Assembly: GCF_023856365.1 (NCBI RefSeq)
Contig: NC_064535.1
Span: 11,614,363-11,678,362, forward strand
DNA: 64,000 nucleotides
Source: Brienomyrus brachyistius
Taxonomy: Eukaryota; Chordata; Actinopteri; Osteoglossiformes; Mormyridae
Direction: 5' to 3'
Shown here: positions 12,003-23,819 of the stretch, piece by piece
Layout: the number at the start of each line of letters is the position of its first letter
Position numbering within the stretch: position 1 is the first letter of the stretch
Made by a program: the position numbers and the translations under genes
Notes under the pieces: model-generated
Database searches by the model: none
What the model saw: only the letters and a program-made list of their open reading frames with translations
What the model was told of the DNA's origin: nothing

Positions 12003-13244
12003 TTTAATGGTTTGGTTCAAGGCTACTGAAAGTATTGTTCATGCCAGCGGTGCTTGATGTGTACCTTAATTAAGGAATCAGTAACACTTTATAAACCAAA
12101 TACATTTTTTCAATGAAAATGTGAATCTCAGCAGGGGACAAAGCAGTCCCTTTATGTTCTCAGATTATTCCACTCTTTTAATTTAGCAACACTGATCTCC
12201 AGGTTTTGTTGAGAAAAATTAGCATTTAATGAGGGTTGTTTTTCCAACAAATGTTTGCACAAACTTTCACTCAGTGGATAAGTGCTGCTTCAGAAGTTTG
12301 AGTGTTGATGGTTCCATGAATACCTGAGGCTTTATTTAGGAAGCTTGGAGTGTTGCAGGGATCTATATATTGTGTAATTTTATAAAATGATTAATCTGGA
12401 CATCTTACTGAACACCATGATTTTACCCACAGCAGTTATAGGTATTATCCAATATTCCACTATATTATACCACTTTAACAAAAGCAATGGCAGTTTGTTT
12501 AAACCAGTGAGTGTTAATTACATGTTCTGGTACAAGTCAAGAGCATCTTTATTGCCCACAATGTGCTACAATTTAGAGCACTGATGATCTTTTTGGAATC
12601 TAATTAATTACATGTCTGTTTACACGCACTGTCTACATCACAGTTCCACAATGGACAGTCCCATAGTGCCATAACTGTCCCTCTGTCACTAACTGTCATT
12701 TCACCAAAACCACAGATAATTCCATCATTCACAGTGAGTTGTACAAATGTAACACAATTTCCCAGAGAAAGAGCAGACTGTCTGTGTTTATGTCAAAGGT
12801 TCTCCTCTGGCATTTAGCTTGATTCCAAGATTGGTAAATGGCTCTGTCTATAGCAGACTGCTTTTTTAATTGGTCCTGGGACTGCAGAAATGAGATCTGT
12901 ATCCTGTGGGTCCAAACTTACGGCTCTGCATTTTAGATCTAAGTTATTTTTTTAAGTGCTGCTGTTTTAGATTTTATAAAGGGCTGGTTCATAATGCAGC
13001 AATTAAAAGTAGTGCATGATAGCAGCCAAAATGGAGTCAGGTCATGAATAAACTTAGCAAACATGGATGGAATCTCCACAGGAGCATAATGATAACTCGA
13101 TAACTCTGACAAAAAGTGATTATGAATTATGGGTGGAGAGATAATTTGAAACATTGTTGTGTGCTGGTAAAACTTTTTACTGATAATATGTTTGTTGACG
13201 TTCCTGCTTTTTAATTTAAATATCTCAGTTATTTATACTAGATT
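12003..13244. other. No gene or repeat family recognised
   Basis: AT-rich unique DNA with short frames on both strands and no recognisable product. Confidence 0.5.
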
Positions 13245-13625
13245 GATTAATATTAGGGGTGGCATGGTGGTGCAGTGGTTAGCCCTGTTGCCTCACACCT
13301 CTGGGACACGGGTTCGAGTCTCCGCCTGGGTCACATGTGTGTGGAGTTTGCATGTTCTCCCCATGTTGTCGTGGGGTTTCTTCCAGGTACTCCGGTTTCC
13401 CCCCACAGTCCAAAGACACGCTGAGGCTAATTGGAGTTACTAAATTGCCCATAGGTGTGCATGTGTGAGTGCATGGTGTATGAGTGTGCCCTGTGATGGG
13501 CTGGCCCCCCATCCTGGGCTGTTCCCTGCCTCGTGCCCATTGCTTCCGGGATAGGCTCCGGACCCCCACGACCCAGTAGGATAAGCGGTTTGGAAAATGG
13601 ATGGATGGATGGATGATTAATATTA
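13245..13625 (+). mobile_element. Complete SINE with perfect 11-bp target duplication
   Basis: The best-preserved SINE of the window. The element spans 13256-13614 and is flanked by the identical 11-mer GATTAATATTA at 13245-13255 and 13615-13625. Order of parts: tRNA-like head with A-box-like GTGGTGCAGTGG and B-box-like GGTTCGAGTC; conserved body; L2-like tail (GGGATAGGCTCCGGACCCCC); (ATGG)n end. The perfect duplication shows target-primed reverse transcription by a LINE partner and a fairly recent insertion. Confidence 0.95.
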
Positions 13626-13766
13626 TTTTAACAACAGCAATTTTATACATTACATTTACCATCCACCTGTCATACAACTGTGTAATATCTTCATAGATGT
13701 ACAAAGATCTTCACAACCTATCAGTGCCATGCAGAGACTTCTGAAGGGGCAGGTCCACCTCGGTAC

Positions 13767-13960
13767 ATTCAATTCAGTTCAATTCAATTCAATTCAATTC
13801 AATTTTACAAAACCTTATTTGTCCACAAGGGGCAATTTAAAAGGCATGGAGGAGCAGCGCCCACACATAACAGTTGTAACATTTGACAGAACAGATGACA
13901 CACAATAGACATACAATGAACTATGAAGATGACACACGATAAACTATGAACATGTAGCAT
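13767..13960 (+). repeat. (AATTC)n run and dispersed repeat
   Basis: Seven (AATTC)-type units (13767-13805) lead into TTTTACAAAACCTTATTTG and a GC-richer body. Fish genomes carry a dispersed family starting with (AATTC)n followed by such a body. A second copy starts at 50241. Confidence 0.55.
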
Positions 13961-14700
13961 GATTGTCGGTGATCAGAAATTTTGCCATTTCGCGGGGTGG
14001 GTGGGGGGCAGTGTCCCTCAGTAAATTTTACATGAGTATCAGTGAAGGAGCAATTAGTTCAATTGATTGTTTGGGCAGAAGGGGAATGTGCTGGCAATCT
14101 AACCATCCATGTATTTCTAACTTGTGCTACCTGTCTTTGCAGGACAACAAAAAAACAACTAATTACTTAATTACACTAACTGAGTGCTTAGTTAAGCAGG
14201 GAAAGACAATATAACTAGATGCACTCACTCTAATGGCGCACACCTGTGACTCATGCATGGAATGAGCAGAATGAGAATGAGTTGCAATTACTATATTAGC
14301 TCTCCACACAGATAGAAGATACAGAGTTAGGGGACAGTATGTTGGTGTGCCTGGCTTCAGTAGGTACTGCTTGCAGATAATGGAAGCTTTTAAACTCGTT
14401 TAAAGTAGCTACTGAAATGTCATCAATACTCAAGGATAAGGGCAGCATGCTGAACTTAGGCTATGTATAATACTTGGATCTTGTAGGATGTACTTAAACA
14501 CAATGTAGTCCAGGTGACCTACTATCCTTTTCTTTTCTAAATGGTTCAGGTATTTCTAGTGGCATTTGAAGTGGCATAGTGGCATAGGGTGCTGTTTTAG
14601 AACATACCCATACAAAACAAAAAAAACCTTTACTGATGGTGGCGGCCGCCAGCTGATGGCAAGCACCCTGTGCTTACTGACAAGAGAAGCGCAATGAGGA
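13961..14700. other. No gene or repeat family recognised
   Basis: Unique sequence; the short frame at 13963-14214 has no domain. Confidence 0.5.
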
Positions 14701-14701
14701 A

Positions 14702-14956
14702 ATGGAGTGGATGGGAAGGTATGATTCAGTGGGCAGATCTGTTGCCTTTCAGAGTCAGAATTAGTCCTCAGTTCTTGTAGTTCGGTCACAGGGTGATCAG
14801 GCGAATTGTAGTGTGTATGATTGAATGTGTGCCCTGTAACTGACTGTCATTCTGTCGAGAGTTTCTTCTGCTTTTCATCCTGTACTTCCTAAGAAAAGCT
14901 ACAGGCTCACTGTGATTCTATTCCAGGTAAGTGGTGACAGAAAATGGGTGGATTTC
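14702..14956 (+). mobile_element. Old SINE/L2 relic
   Basis: A decayed head (GATTCAGTGGGCAGATCTGTTGCC) is followed by GTGTGCCCTGTAACTGACTG and by a tail ending GTGGTGACAGAAAATGGGTGG. The block order parallels the intact SINE at 13256 but divergence is high. Confidence 0.55.
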
Positions 14957-15688
14957 TGAGCTGGTATTACAAATAATGCAAATTAAAACCGTAGTGTCAC
15001 AAAACCCGGGGGGCTGCCGCTTCCCTGAAAACGAGGATAAAAACAGCACAACTGCTAATTAGCACAGATGAATGGTGTTAACTTTTTTCTGTCACAAGGT
15101 TATATTTTTATATGGATAATAATTCAGAATAATACACCAAGTTACTTTTGAGATGGTTACACTGTCGGCTCCGGAATCCGTGGAAAAAAAAAAAACAGTT
15201 GAGCAACAATCACTGCTCACTCATTCCCGTTATGGCTGGCATAGTTATGAACAGACCCCCAAAAAGCATGTATCCCCTTGGTCTCGCCCAGCTGTCAAGA
15301 CCGGATGTGATGGGGGAAGATGCCTCAGGCTAAAGCTGATGAGTTTTCCCTCCATGTCCTCAAGGTTACTTTAGCTCAACCCCTCCCATGCCCCCCGCAT
15401 CACCCATCACCCACAACACTTATCTGAGGTCATTGTCATTATCAGATTTTTTGTTTACTGCTTAGGTTATAAATACTGATATCTGAGTGTTTGTTCACAG
15501 GTGTGTTAGTGTTTCCAATTAATCCCGCAGTTGCATGAAAAAAAAAAAACTCTTCTGGCATTGTTGTGTGGGGAAAAACAAAACAGCCAGAAATATTATA
15601 ATTTTCTTCATTTGCCCTCATGCCCTTTATAAGTCAATAAAAACTGATTGCAAACATAATGTATTTCTAAAAGGTAGGAAATGACATG
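14957..15688. other. No gene recognised
   Basis: Unique sequence with poly-A runs near 15184 and 15538. No domain in the overlapping short frames near 15148-15374. Confidence 0.5.
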
Positions 15689-16165
15689 CCGTCAAACCTC
15701 GGATTGAGAGTAACTTGGTTTGCGAGTGTTTTGCAAGATGAGCTAAATTTTTTTATGATAAATTTTAACTTGATAAACGAGCGAGATCTTGCAATACAGC
15801 TATTACGTATACGCTTTATCTGCCGAGCGTCACGTGATCAAGACGGAGCCGATGGTTCTTCGCTCTCTCTCGCTGCGGGATTGTGGGTAATCGTCTCCCA
15901 TGCTCGGTCTCAGTCGGTGTGCCTCATTTGTATAGTCAAAATTTTGTACATTTATTTTCAAAGGTAAAGTGCAGATTATTTTCTTATGTTTTTTTTTTAC
16001 TTATATTCGTATATTTTCATTTTTATATGAATATTTTTGGGTTGTGGAACGATTCATCTGAGTTTCCGTTACTTCTAATGGAAGATTCACTTTGATATGC
16101 AAGTGCTTTGGATTACGAGCACGTTTCCGGAACGAATTATACTCGCAGTCCGTGTTTTTACTGTA
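15689..16165. mobile_element. Tigger/pogo-like MITE
   Basis: Terminal inverted repeats: the left end GTCAAACCTCGGATTGAGAG matches the reverse complement of the right end (AGTAAAAACACGGACTGCGAG). Further inside, GAGTAACTTGGTTTGCGAG pairs with GAGTATAATTCGTTCCGG. The right edge is followed by TA, the mariner-superfamily target. At 475 bp without a transposase frame it is non-autonomous. It resembles pogo/Tigger-type ends. Confidence 0.65.
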
Positions 16166-16696
16166 TTATAACCTAGTAAGAATTGAATCACTTTAAAATG
16201 AAAAGGCCACTAATGTTCATTTAATTGCTTTTGTAATTTCAATATAGGTTCTTTAACGTATTGAAATTTTTTGGATGATTTTAAAGTTACATTTTAAGCA
16301 TTACAGTGGTATATCTATTTTAGAAAAGTATTCTGCTATGTAGTGGAGAATGCAGCATGTTACAGTGGCTTAATATGCGAATGGATTGCAAGCTAGAATT
16401 TTATTATTTGCATTATGAATGACATGAGAAAGGTGAAAAACTGCGGGCTCATGGGTTCTGCTCTTTATTTTCTTTAGAATTATTGTAAAGTTTGCATAAA
16501 ACCTGATGACAAGTTTGATGGCAGTGAAAAATAAAATCTTAATGAGAGTGTTTTGTTGAATTGCTGGAGAAAATTGGCCAGGTGCTTTGGCACCAATTAT
16601 GGTTATGGAAAGTGAAATATGGACCCCAAAGGCCTGAACAGACATAGTAGCCCCCTTCCTGTCAAAACTGTGTAGAAGTGCAACAATTTCATCAAG
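16166..16696. other. No gene recognised
   Basis: AT-rich unique DNA. The minus-strand frame at 16370-16759 runs into the SINE relic that follows and is spurious. Confidence 0.5.
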
Positions 16697-16892
16697 TTTG
16701 TGTGGAGTTTGCATGTTCTCCTCATGTTGTGTGGGATTCCTGCCATAGTCCAAAGACACACAGTTGGGCTAATTGGTACTGCCAGTAGTATTTCATTGTT
16801 TGTAAAGGGGTGTGTGTATTTTAGCCTTGTGCCTAGTGCTGTCTGGGATTGGCTTCAGGCTACTCATAACCATGACCAGCCTAAGGGTTCAG
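16697..16892 (+). mobile_element. 5'-truncated SINE/L2 relic
   Basis: Starts within the body word GTGTGGAGTTTGCATGTTCT, continues through ATAGTCCAAAGACACACAG, and ends in a diverged L2-like tail (CTGTCTGGGATTGGCTTCAG). The tail differs from the main SINE family, so it may be an L2 or V-SINE cousin. Confidence 0.65.
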
Positions 16893-17980
16893 ATAATAGA
16901 AGAACATAAGGACATTTATGCAAAAACAATTGGACTTAGTGTTGATGAATGACCTATCTCTGGAAGCAATGCTGGCTAAAACTGACAAGGCCTGATATGT
17001 ATGACATCATCAGAAATGTGATTGTGGCCCAGTTTAAGAAATATCTGCAGTTCAGTTTCTTTAAATATATTGTTCAATAAAGTTGTAAACTGCAGCCTGA
17101 GCTGCTGGATCTGCCTGACATAGTTTCTGATGCCCTAAAGCTCAAGAAGACCTCTTGATAGAACTTCTGAAAAGCCAGCACACATGATCACAGATGAAGG
17201 GGTGATGGAAACTGGTAATATTTGAAGCGAGGATTCTGTCTAGAGAAGAACCCTGTCTTTCTGAACCCTGAGGGGCATTTTCTGTAAGATTTTCATCTCT
17301 CTCACCTTCACGGAACTCCTGGGCTATGTGGCAAACTTGAGAAAATTATTCCGGGACTTCTGAAGCAACTCTAATAGGCTTTATAGAAGGTGTATTGTTC
17401 ATTAAATTCTTTCTAGCAAGCCGACTTTATGCTGCCGCTAAAGATTTTTTTTTTTTTTCCTGCAAGTGACTTGCAGTATCATTAATGGGTTCGGGTGTAT
17501 CTCAAACAGGTTGGGGAATTCTTTGGTCTGACTCATTTTTGCTTAATTGTTTGTTTGGTGCTGGTTACTGCTAATAACGATCAACTAACTTATGAAGAAA
17601 TAAGAACATGAAATGACCCTTCTAGATCTAAATGGCAAACGTCTAAAGATGTCAGATGTCTTCATATATATCCATGGAAACCAGGTAAGTAACTTCTACC
17701 CCTTGCACCCTCGTGAGGGCTGTCCAGCCTTCTGTTTTAAAGGAAATTCTATATTTTTATGGAGTTTATAACATTAATGTGATTTCACTGCCTCATTCCC
17801 TTCTGAGTCTCTAGTCCATTCCGCTGACAGACTGTCCTTTACTGCAGTAGATGGTTTCTCCCTCTGCATCTTTGCTCCAGGTTGGAGGCTTGGAGGCTTT
17901 GAGACTAGCTGGAATAGGTGCCTTTATCACAATTTGTATTGGTAAGTTGCCAGAAATATCCATCAAATGTCCTTTGTAGA
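16893..17980. other. No gene or repeat family recognised
   Basis: Unique sequence with moderate GC. No open frame with a recognisable product. Confidence 0.5.
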
Positions 17981-17984
17981 GACG

Positions 17985-18330
17985 AATTAAATTTCATCAC
18001 TAGTAATCGGCATCACGTTCAACCTTCAAGAACTTCTAATCCAGGAATATCTCACCAAGTTCATCCAACCGCTGACTTCTTTTATATTTTTATGTTTGTC
18101 TTTGTTTTGTGTAACTGTCTTATTAGATTCGTGCAGTTTTTACGTAACATATTGCATAGCCCTTGCTCCCGTGCAGACTTCCACTTGTTAATCGGCATTC
18201 ATTGTAAGATAAGCTTGGCTGCAATTACACCAAGATGGCTCCTTGACAGCAGTCTGCTTATGATTTATGAACTACCTCGCTTGTATGCTGCTTCAGACAA
18301 AAGCTCCGCTAAATAAATAAATAAATGTAA
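17985..18330 (+). mobile_element. LINE-like 3' tail relic
   Basis: The right end reads CAGACAAAAGCTCCGCTAAA followed by (TAAA)n. This matches the fish repeat ending of the type 'ACAAAAGCGTCTGCTAAATAAA' seen at the 3' end of non-LTR elements. The body upstream is AT-rich and too decayed to delimit firmly. Confidence 0.4.
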
Positions 18331-18534
18331 ACCATAAAAAGGTGGGCTTGTTGGAAACATTTTTACAACTCAGAATAGGAATTTCTGATTTGATTGTTAC
18401 CATCAGAATTTTTTTTTTTTTTATGATTAAAGTGAGCGAGAATCCAAGAAAACTGGTATTTTTGTAAAGTATCCAAACAGTAGCCAAACAGTATGTGAAC
18501 GATATAGAGCATGATATGAAATGAAAAAGATAAA

Positions 18535-18785
18535 ATTATGCTTTATTTGCCATTTGTACAAGGATAGGTATATTCGAATTCTTTAGCGATGACATTTCTC
18601 ATCTTGCTTTGACGAAAAATAAATGTTTGATTTGGTGGGTGGGGGTTAAGAGCCTTGGTTAAAGGCCCAGGGGTGATGTGACTGTTCTGCCAATCATAAG
18701 ATTCATACCAATGACCTTCCAAATTGGTATTATGGACTCATGAGTCAGAATGTAAGATCCAACCACTGTGACACAGAGCACATGA
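18535..18785 (+). repeat. Dispersed fish repeat relic
   Basis: TGCTTTATTTGCCATTTGTAC, then GAATTCTT, then TAAGAGCCTTGGTTAAAGGC and CCAACCACTGTGACACAGAG follow the order of a dispersed fish repeat that ends in a 'GCCTTGCTCAAGGGCC ... AACCACT' module. Strongly diverged. Confidence 0.45.
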
Positions 18786-19187
18786 ATTAGGAATGTCTGA
18801 ATCCAACTGTCGCTGCATCTGGGAAGATGTCAGGTGATTTCCTCCAAAGATTTTACAGGTGTTTGTGAAGCAGTTAACAGGGAAAATTGTGACCATGCTT
18901 TGAGGCATCTGAGCTGAAGAGAATCATCAGTTTTCTTGAACACTGTTCACTGTAGTATTCATTATGTTCTGTGTTAAAGTATATCTAATAATTTCTACCA
19001 TTTATTCTGTAGAAAACCTAGTTTCCAGCAAGTATATTCAGTCTTTTAACTGCTGCTATAAGTCTAAAAACAGAACTTCATTTCAACAAATGCTGTTACA
19101 CTTTGAATTTCCACATACTATAATAGGTTGTTTCACATCCTACACCTTCACTATAACATTTTGAGACACTGAATGCTTGGCAACTAA

Positions 19188-19395
19188 TGTGGGCAGTAGT
19201 GGCTTAATGATTAGGGAAGTGCACTTGTAGTTGAAAAGTTGCAGACCAGCAAAGCACCTCTGAGGTACCCTGAGCAATGTACTGCCCCCAAGCACTGCTC
19301 CCCAAGTGCTGAATTAGTTGTCCCCTACTATGTCACATACGGGTTAAATGCAGAGAACACGTTTTGCTGTAGTGTGTCAACAATGACCACTAAAT
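19188..19395 (+). mobile_element. Second tRNA-derived SINE family, one copy
   Basis: A head GGCAGTAGTGGCTTAATGAT with GGGAAGTGCACTTGTAG precedes the body words TGAGCAATGTACTGCCCCC and CTGCTCCCCAAG. It ends GGTTAAATGCAGAGAACACG and a CAACAATGACCA tail. This is a different family from the (ATGG)n SINEs; the B-box is decayed (GTTGCAGACC). Confidence 0.6.
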
Positions 19396-20251
19396 TCTAA
19401 AATATTTGATTATTTTGAATTTATTTCCTCACTTTATCTGTTATATCTACTTTATATTCTTATTTTGGAGTGCAATGTTGTTCTCCTTTTTTGCATTACA
19501 CAGTGAAATGCTATGCTTTCTGTCTGCTATAATTTTGTTTTATCTGTGTTACAGTAAGAACATGAAATGAAGGTTTGATGCCAAAACTATTCAGTTAAAA
19601 ACATCAATGCTGCTAAAATAAAGGATAAATGTGTTGTTTTTCTTTGATCACGGACAAGGAAACGAATTAAACTAGTGCGACATTTACAAAGCATCTGAAT
19701 TTGGAATGAGGTCATTTATCATTAAGATGTAAGGTGTGTTGTCAACATCTTTCGTAAATTCTAAAACGTTCATCAAGATATTTCCCAGTATTGAGACCAC
19801 AGAGACACAGAAAATGAAATGGTAGCTGTCAGGATATCAATGGAAGCATACTGGCTTAGGCACCTGTCTCTCTGTGGTACACTAGCCTGGTACGGCACTC
19901 CACAGTTGTTCAGTCGTCCACAATAAATCTTCAAATGAACCATAGCTTAACAAAAAAGCTTCTTTTGCACTCCATTAACTAAAGCACCAACATAAATCAC
20001 AGTAAAGAAACACAGAGCAAATGGCACATAATTCTTAAGACTATTTAAAGCCTTGAACATTAGAAGAAAGAATTGCAAAGGAAAGAAATGTGATTTTGTT
20101 TAGAATGATCTTGACACTGCGAATGCATTTAATGGTATGGAACTGAAGTCAAGCTAATTTAAATTGGGGCTAAGCATCAGAACACTGAGAGCTATTCTAT
20201 CCTCAGTGGTAAACAGGTTTGGGAACCCAAGTTCTACAGTTTGGCGGACCA
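19396..20251. other. No gene or repeat family recognised
   Basis: AT-rich unique DNA. Confidence 0.5.
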
Positions 20252-20799
20252 TACACTGCATGGCCAAAACAAAAAGTCGGCATTTGAATTTTTCGTTGGA
20301 CAGCCTTTCGCTTTGATTATGCCACACATTTGTCATGGCATCGTTTCCACAGGGTTATGCAACATCTCACCCTTTATTTTTATCCAAATTTGCATTCATT
20401 TCTCACCGAGATCCTGTATTGACAAGTGAGTTGAACCACTCCATAAACCCTCCTTCAGCACATCCCAAAGACCTTCAATGAGGTTAAGGTCACAACTCTG
20501 TGGTGACCAAGTCATGCGTGAAAATAATTCCTTACGCTCCCTGAACCACTCGCTTGACAATTCAAACCCAATGAATCTTGGCATCCTTGCCCTGGAATAT
20601 GCCCATGTCAACAGAGAAGAAAATCCATTGCTGATGGATGGAGGTGTAACCTGGCCAGTCAGTAGATTCAGGTACTCAGTTGACTTTACTTTACTGCTGC
20701 ATAACATTGCAGAGCTGTAATAATGATCCAGTCATTGGCTCTTAAGTATTTGCTGATATAAATTCAAATGGCGACTTTTGTTTTGGCCGGGCAGAGTAT
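20252..20799 (-). mobile_element. Internally deleted Tc1-like transposon
   Basis: Terminal inverted repeats flanked by TA: the left has GGCCAAAACAAAAAGTCGGC and the reverse complement of the right has GGCCAAAACAAAAGTCGCC. The interior encodes on the minus strand only the C-terminal part of a Tc1-type DDE transposase (20396-20707), seen as WSPQSCDLNLIEGLWDVL. This keeps the final catalytic Glu (IEGLW), but the DNA-binding domain and the first two Asp regions are absent. Intact Tc1 elements are about 1.6 kb, so this 548-bp copy is non-autonomous. Confidence 0.88.
20396..20707 (-). pseudogene. Tc1-family transposase, C-terminal fragment
   Basis: A 103-codon open frame whose second half matches the end of the Tc1 DDE catalytic domain (PQS.DLN.IE.LWD pattern). 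The usual protein is about 340 residues. The N-terminal half of this frame is not transposase-like in this reading frame (frameshift or rearrangement). Not expected to be active. Confidence 0.75.
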
Positions 20800-21193
20800 G
20801 TGGTCAGGAATCGAACGTTGATGATATGTTGATCAGATTGCTAATCTTTATCGATATTGTTGGCAGTGCTGTCCTGAGAAATCTGTAGGGATTATCTTAG
20901 GAATGGTTCAGAGACATATAGATCTGGAACCGGGCTTTTTATAAAGTCATCTGTGATATTCAGTGTAATTTTCATTATAAATGTTTCCAAAGTGGCAGAC
21001 TGAGATCATAGCATCAGTAATATTTTCTAATTTTTATCAGTTTATGTTGCTGTATTGTCAAAAATTAGTGGCAAATCATATCTGGATGTCTACTGACCTG
21101 ATTTACATACTAAAATAACATGTTTTTAATCAAGAAGAGAAACATATTCCTTATAATTTGCTAATCATGTGCTCTCCATTAATCTCCAATAAT
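20800..21193. other. No gene recognised
   Basis: AT-rich unique sequence between the Tc1 copy and the LINE fragment. Confidence 0.5.
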
Positions 21194-21845
21194 CTATGAA
21201 TAAATTAAAAGTATAGATTCAAAATAATTAACTTCACTGTCTCCTTGCTCATATATCTTTAATGATTTACACTCTTTTTTGGGGGGGTCAGATATTGTGT
21301 AAAATAAATGCTTTTTATTCGGATTGGTTGAGGTAGTAACTAATTCCCAACTTGGAAGGCGCAAATCACCCTTTTCTGGGGTGCTGATTCCATCTGTTTC
21401 ACGCTCAGCTACAAACTGCCCCAGTGCGTGCTGCAGGTCACAGTTCAACAAAGCCAACAGGACTACATCATCGGCAAAAAGCAAAGATGGGATCCTGAGG
21501 TCATCAAACTGCACACCTTTCTCCCCTTGAATGTGCCTATAAAATCTGTCGATAATAATAATGAACAGCATTGGCGACAAAGGGCAGCTCAGGCAACACC
21601 CTTACTGCTGGATGTGGGAACCAGACCCTTAGTCAGGTTATGCAGGGACCTAATGGGCTGTAACAGCAGGCCCGGCACTCCGTACTCCCAAAGCACCCCC
21701 CACAGGATCCCCCGGGGGACAAGGCCATATGCCTTTTCCAAGTCCACAGAACAAAAGTAGACTGGTTGGACAAACTCCCATAAAGCCTCCAGTATCCTTG
21801 TGAGAGTAAAGAGCAGGTGTAATGTTCCACAAGTATGCTTTGCAT
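21194..21845 (-). pseudogene. Non-LTR retrotransposon reverse-transcriptase fragment
   Basis: Minus-strand RT palm fragment in two frames. The upstream part (about 21700-21770) reads VDLEKAYGLVPRGILW, the motif-A region, with Gly where the Asp of KAYD usually stands. The downstream frame (21194-21580) begins SPMLFIIIIDRF and holds the intact catalytic motif FADDVVLL near residue 35, then decays after about residue 70. At least one frameshift lies between about 21580 and 21660. Only about 0.65 kb of an element of several kb is present. Clade (RTE/Rex-like or other) not resolved. Confidence 0.82.
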
Positions 21846-22424
21846 ATTATGTTCCGTTTTAATTTTGTTAAATCTTTTTAAATCCTCCTCTGGAATACCA
21901 TTGTCTCTGTGCAGGAAAGATAACAGTTCCCAGACAAAGAGAAAAGGTAAAAACTACCATTTTAATGTTTGAATTCTTCAGATATTAATTGTGTGAAAAT
22001 AAAATTGCACTGGTATTTGGAATCAGGGTCAGTGGTGATATCTGAAGACAATTCCGTCCTTTACGGAAAAATAGTACTTCTCGATTTTCCCCATTATTTT
22101 TTGAGCTCCTAATCTGTCAGACCTCTCACACCTTAAAGGTTTACCCTGATGTTACCTGTTTCGATACTCAGCATTTATTTTTTAAATGTGAAATCAAATG
22201 AAATGTCTCAGTGAAAATGTATAAAAATGTTTAATTATTGTTCATATTATGGAATAGGGATTGCATATTTTTAGACAGAACAGCATGATTCTGAAGTTTG
22301 CTATTATAAAACACGACGCGGCAAACAAGAATTTAACTTTTTTGTATATGTTGCACAACACAAGATTTACTACTATGTAATTGCACAGAAAGACTCCTCA
22401 CAGTGAAGTTTTTTTTCCTGAAAA
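21846..22424. other. No gene recognised
   Basis: AT-rich unique sequence. Confidence 0.5.
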
Positions 22425-22427
22425 ACT

Positions 22428-22545
22428 AGTACCAAGAAGAAAAGGGGAAGAACATGCAAACTTTAAGAATCATGACAGAGACTCAAACGCTGGTCTCAGA
22501 GATCTGAGGCAATAGTGTTAACCTCTGCAGCACCACCTCCACAAG
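22428..22545 (-). mobile_element. SINE 5'-part fragment, minus strand
   Basis: GGGGAAGAACATGCAAACTT, GACAGAGACTCAAACGCTGG and GAGGCAATAGTGTTAACCTC are the reverse complement of the body-to-head part of the main SINE. The tail is missing. Confidence 0.75.
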
Positions 22546-23075
22546 CATTGAAACATCAAAGCATTATAACAACCTAGTTGGTTTTCATTAGTTTGATACT
22601 TGTCTACAGTCCAAATTTATGTGATCATCGTTATGTAACTAATAAGCCAAAAATGTTCATTATAATAATTCTTATGCAAATCCTAAAAAAACTCCAAGTT
22701 TTAAAGAGCTGAAAATACTTCTGCATATTGAGATCAGTTAATCCAACAGAATTAAAACATTACAAATAGATCCCCACAGTGACAAGAGTGAGGGTCCTTG
22801 ATTGGCGGAAATCTGTTTGGGCGTTCTGAATCTTTGGGCGTACTTTCGTGTTTGTTAAATTACCATTAATATGGAGGGCTTTTTCATATCTTTTGTAGTT
22901 GTAGCTGATGAACTCACTCATTATCAAAGCCATAAAGTTGTCTGCATGCTACCTTAGAATCTGCATTAAATAAGTGTTTGAGAAAATGTTTCGGCTAAAA
23001 TCTGATCTTATTTCATGTGGCTTGACAGTGCCAGTGTGTGTTCGTGTGCATTGAGCTTGTTGGGAGAATGATTGT
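22546..23075. other. No gene recognised
   Basis: AT-rich unique sequence. Confidence 0.5.
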
Positions 23076-23337
23076 TGTCAGGGTCACATAGCCAAGAGAG
23101 TATGCAGGGAAATCAGGCCTATGATGACACTAAGGACTGGAGGTGAGGTGGTCCAAAGGAAACGGAAATGGGACAGAAGAGAAATGAAGTAGGTAGGAGG
23201 GGTTAGGGCTAGAAGAGAAACACTCAGTAACAATACCTTACAGCAAGGGCAAGACAGAGCAAGACTACAAGGCAGACAGGCAGGTGTATCAGATACATTC
23301 ATGTTAATTAGGTGGATTCCACACGTGGGACGTGACA
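23076..23337. mobile_element. Possible solo LTR or MITE (TGTCA...TGACA)
   Basis: The segment starts TGTCAGGGTCAC and ends GGACGTGACA, the same terminal style as the better-supported solo LTR at 42913. No matching target duplication is visible here. Purine-rich interior; tentative. Confidence 0.3.
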
Positions 23338-23579
23338 CACAACGCGTGGGAGGGGCTTGGGTTTCACTTCTTTAACTTTCATTGTATGACATCACCACAT
23401 AAATTAAAACCAGTGTTTTCTGTTAAGCGGCAAGGTGCACAGATTCGTAAAGAAGCTATTTTATTGTGTATGCCTTTTGTTAAGGGCCGTGTCATAGATA
23501 TAAAACGTAGGAATATGCAAGAGCTGTAAGGAGCATTGTAAGGGCGCCTCATTATATCATGATGAGGATGAAAATGACA

Positions 23580-23665
23580 ACAGCATCAAGGTTTGAACTG
23601 GCGACCGTCTGGACACAGGCAGAAAGGGTTTGCCTGCTGAGCCATATACCCCCCCAAGCTGGATG
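23580..23665 (-). mobile_element. tRNA-derived SINE head fragment, minus strand
   Basis: On the minus strand the segment contains GGTCGCCAGTTCAAACC (B-box-like), preceded by TATGGCTCAGCAGGCAAACC (A-box-like GGCTCAGCAGG). Both are typical of a tRNA-derived SINE head. Confidence 0.5.
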
Positions 23666-23744
23666 GCTGGAAGCCTTGAGTTGAGAAAAATGGACCAATG
23701 TGGTGATGTCATACAATAAAGACTGTGATTGGTTACGGAAGTGA

Positions 23745-23803
23745 AACATCATCGGCAAAAAGCAGAGATGTGATCCTGAGGTGCTCAGACTGCGCACAAA
23801 CCT
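23745..23803 (-). mobile_element. Short LINE reverse-transcriptase fragment
   Basis: CATCATCGGCAAAAAGCAGA then GATCCTGAGGT matches, with few changes, the FADD-encoding part of the LINE fragment at 21465-21510. It is a second fragment of the same family. Confidence 0.65.
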
Positions 23804-23819
23804 AGGAATACCCAAGTAA

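Noticed and set aside
13279..13704. 141-aa minus-strand open frame
   Set aside because: Antisense reading of a SINE; similar frames appear at the other SINE copies.
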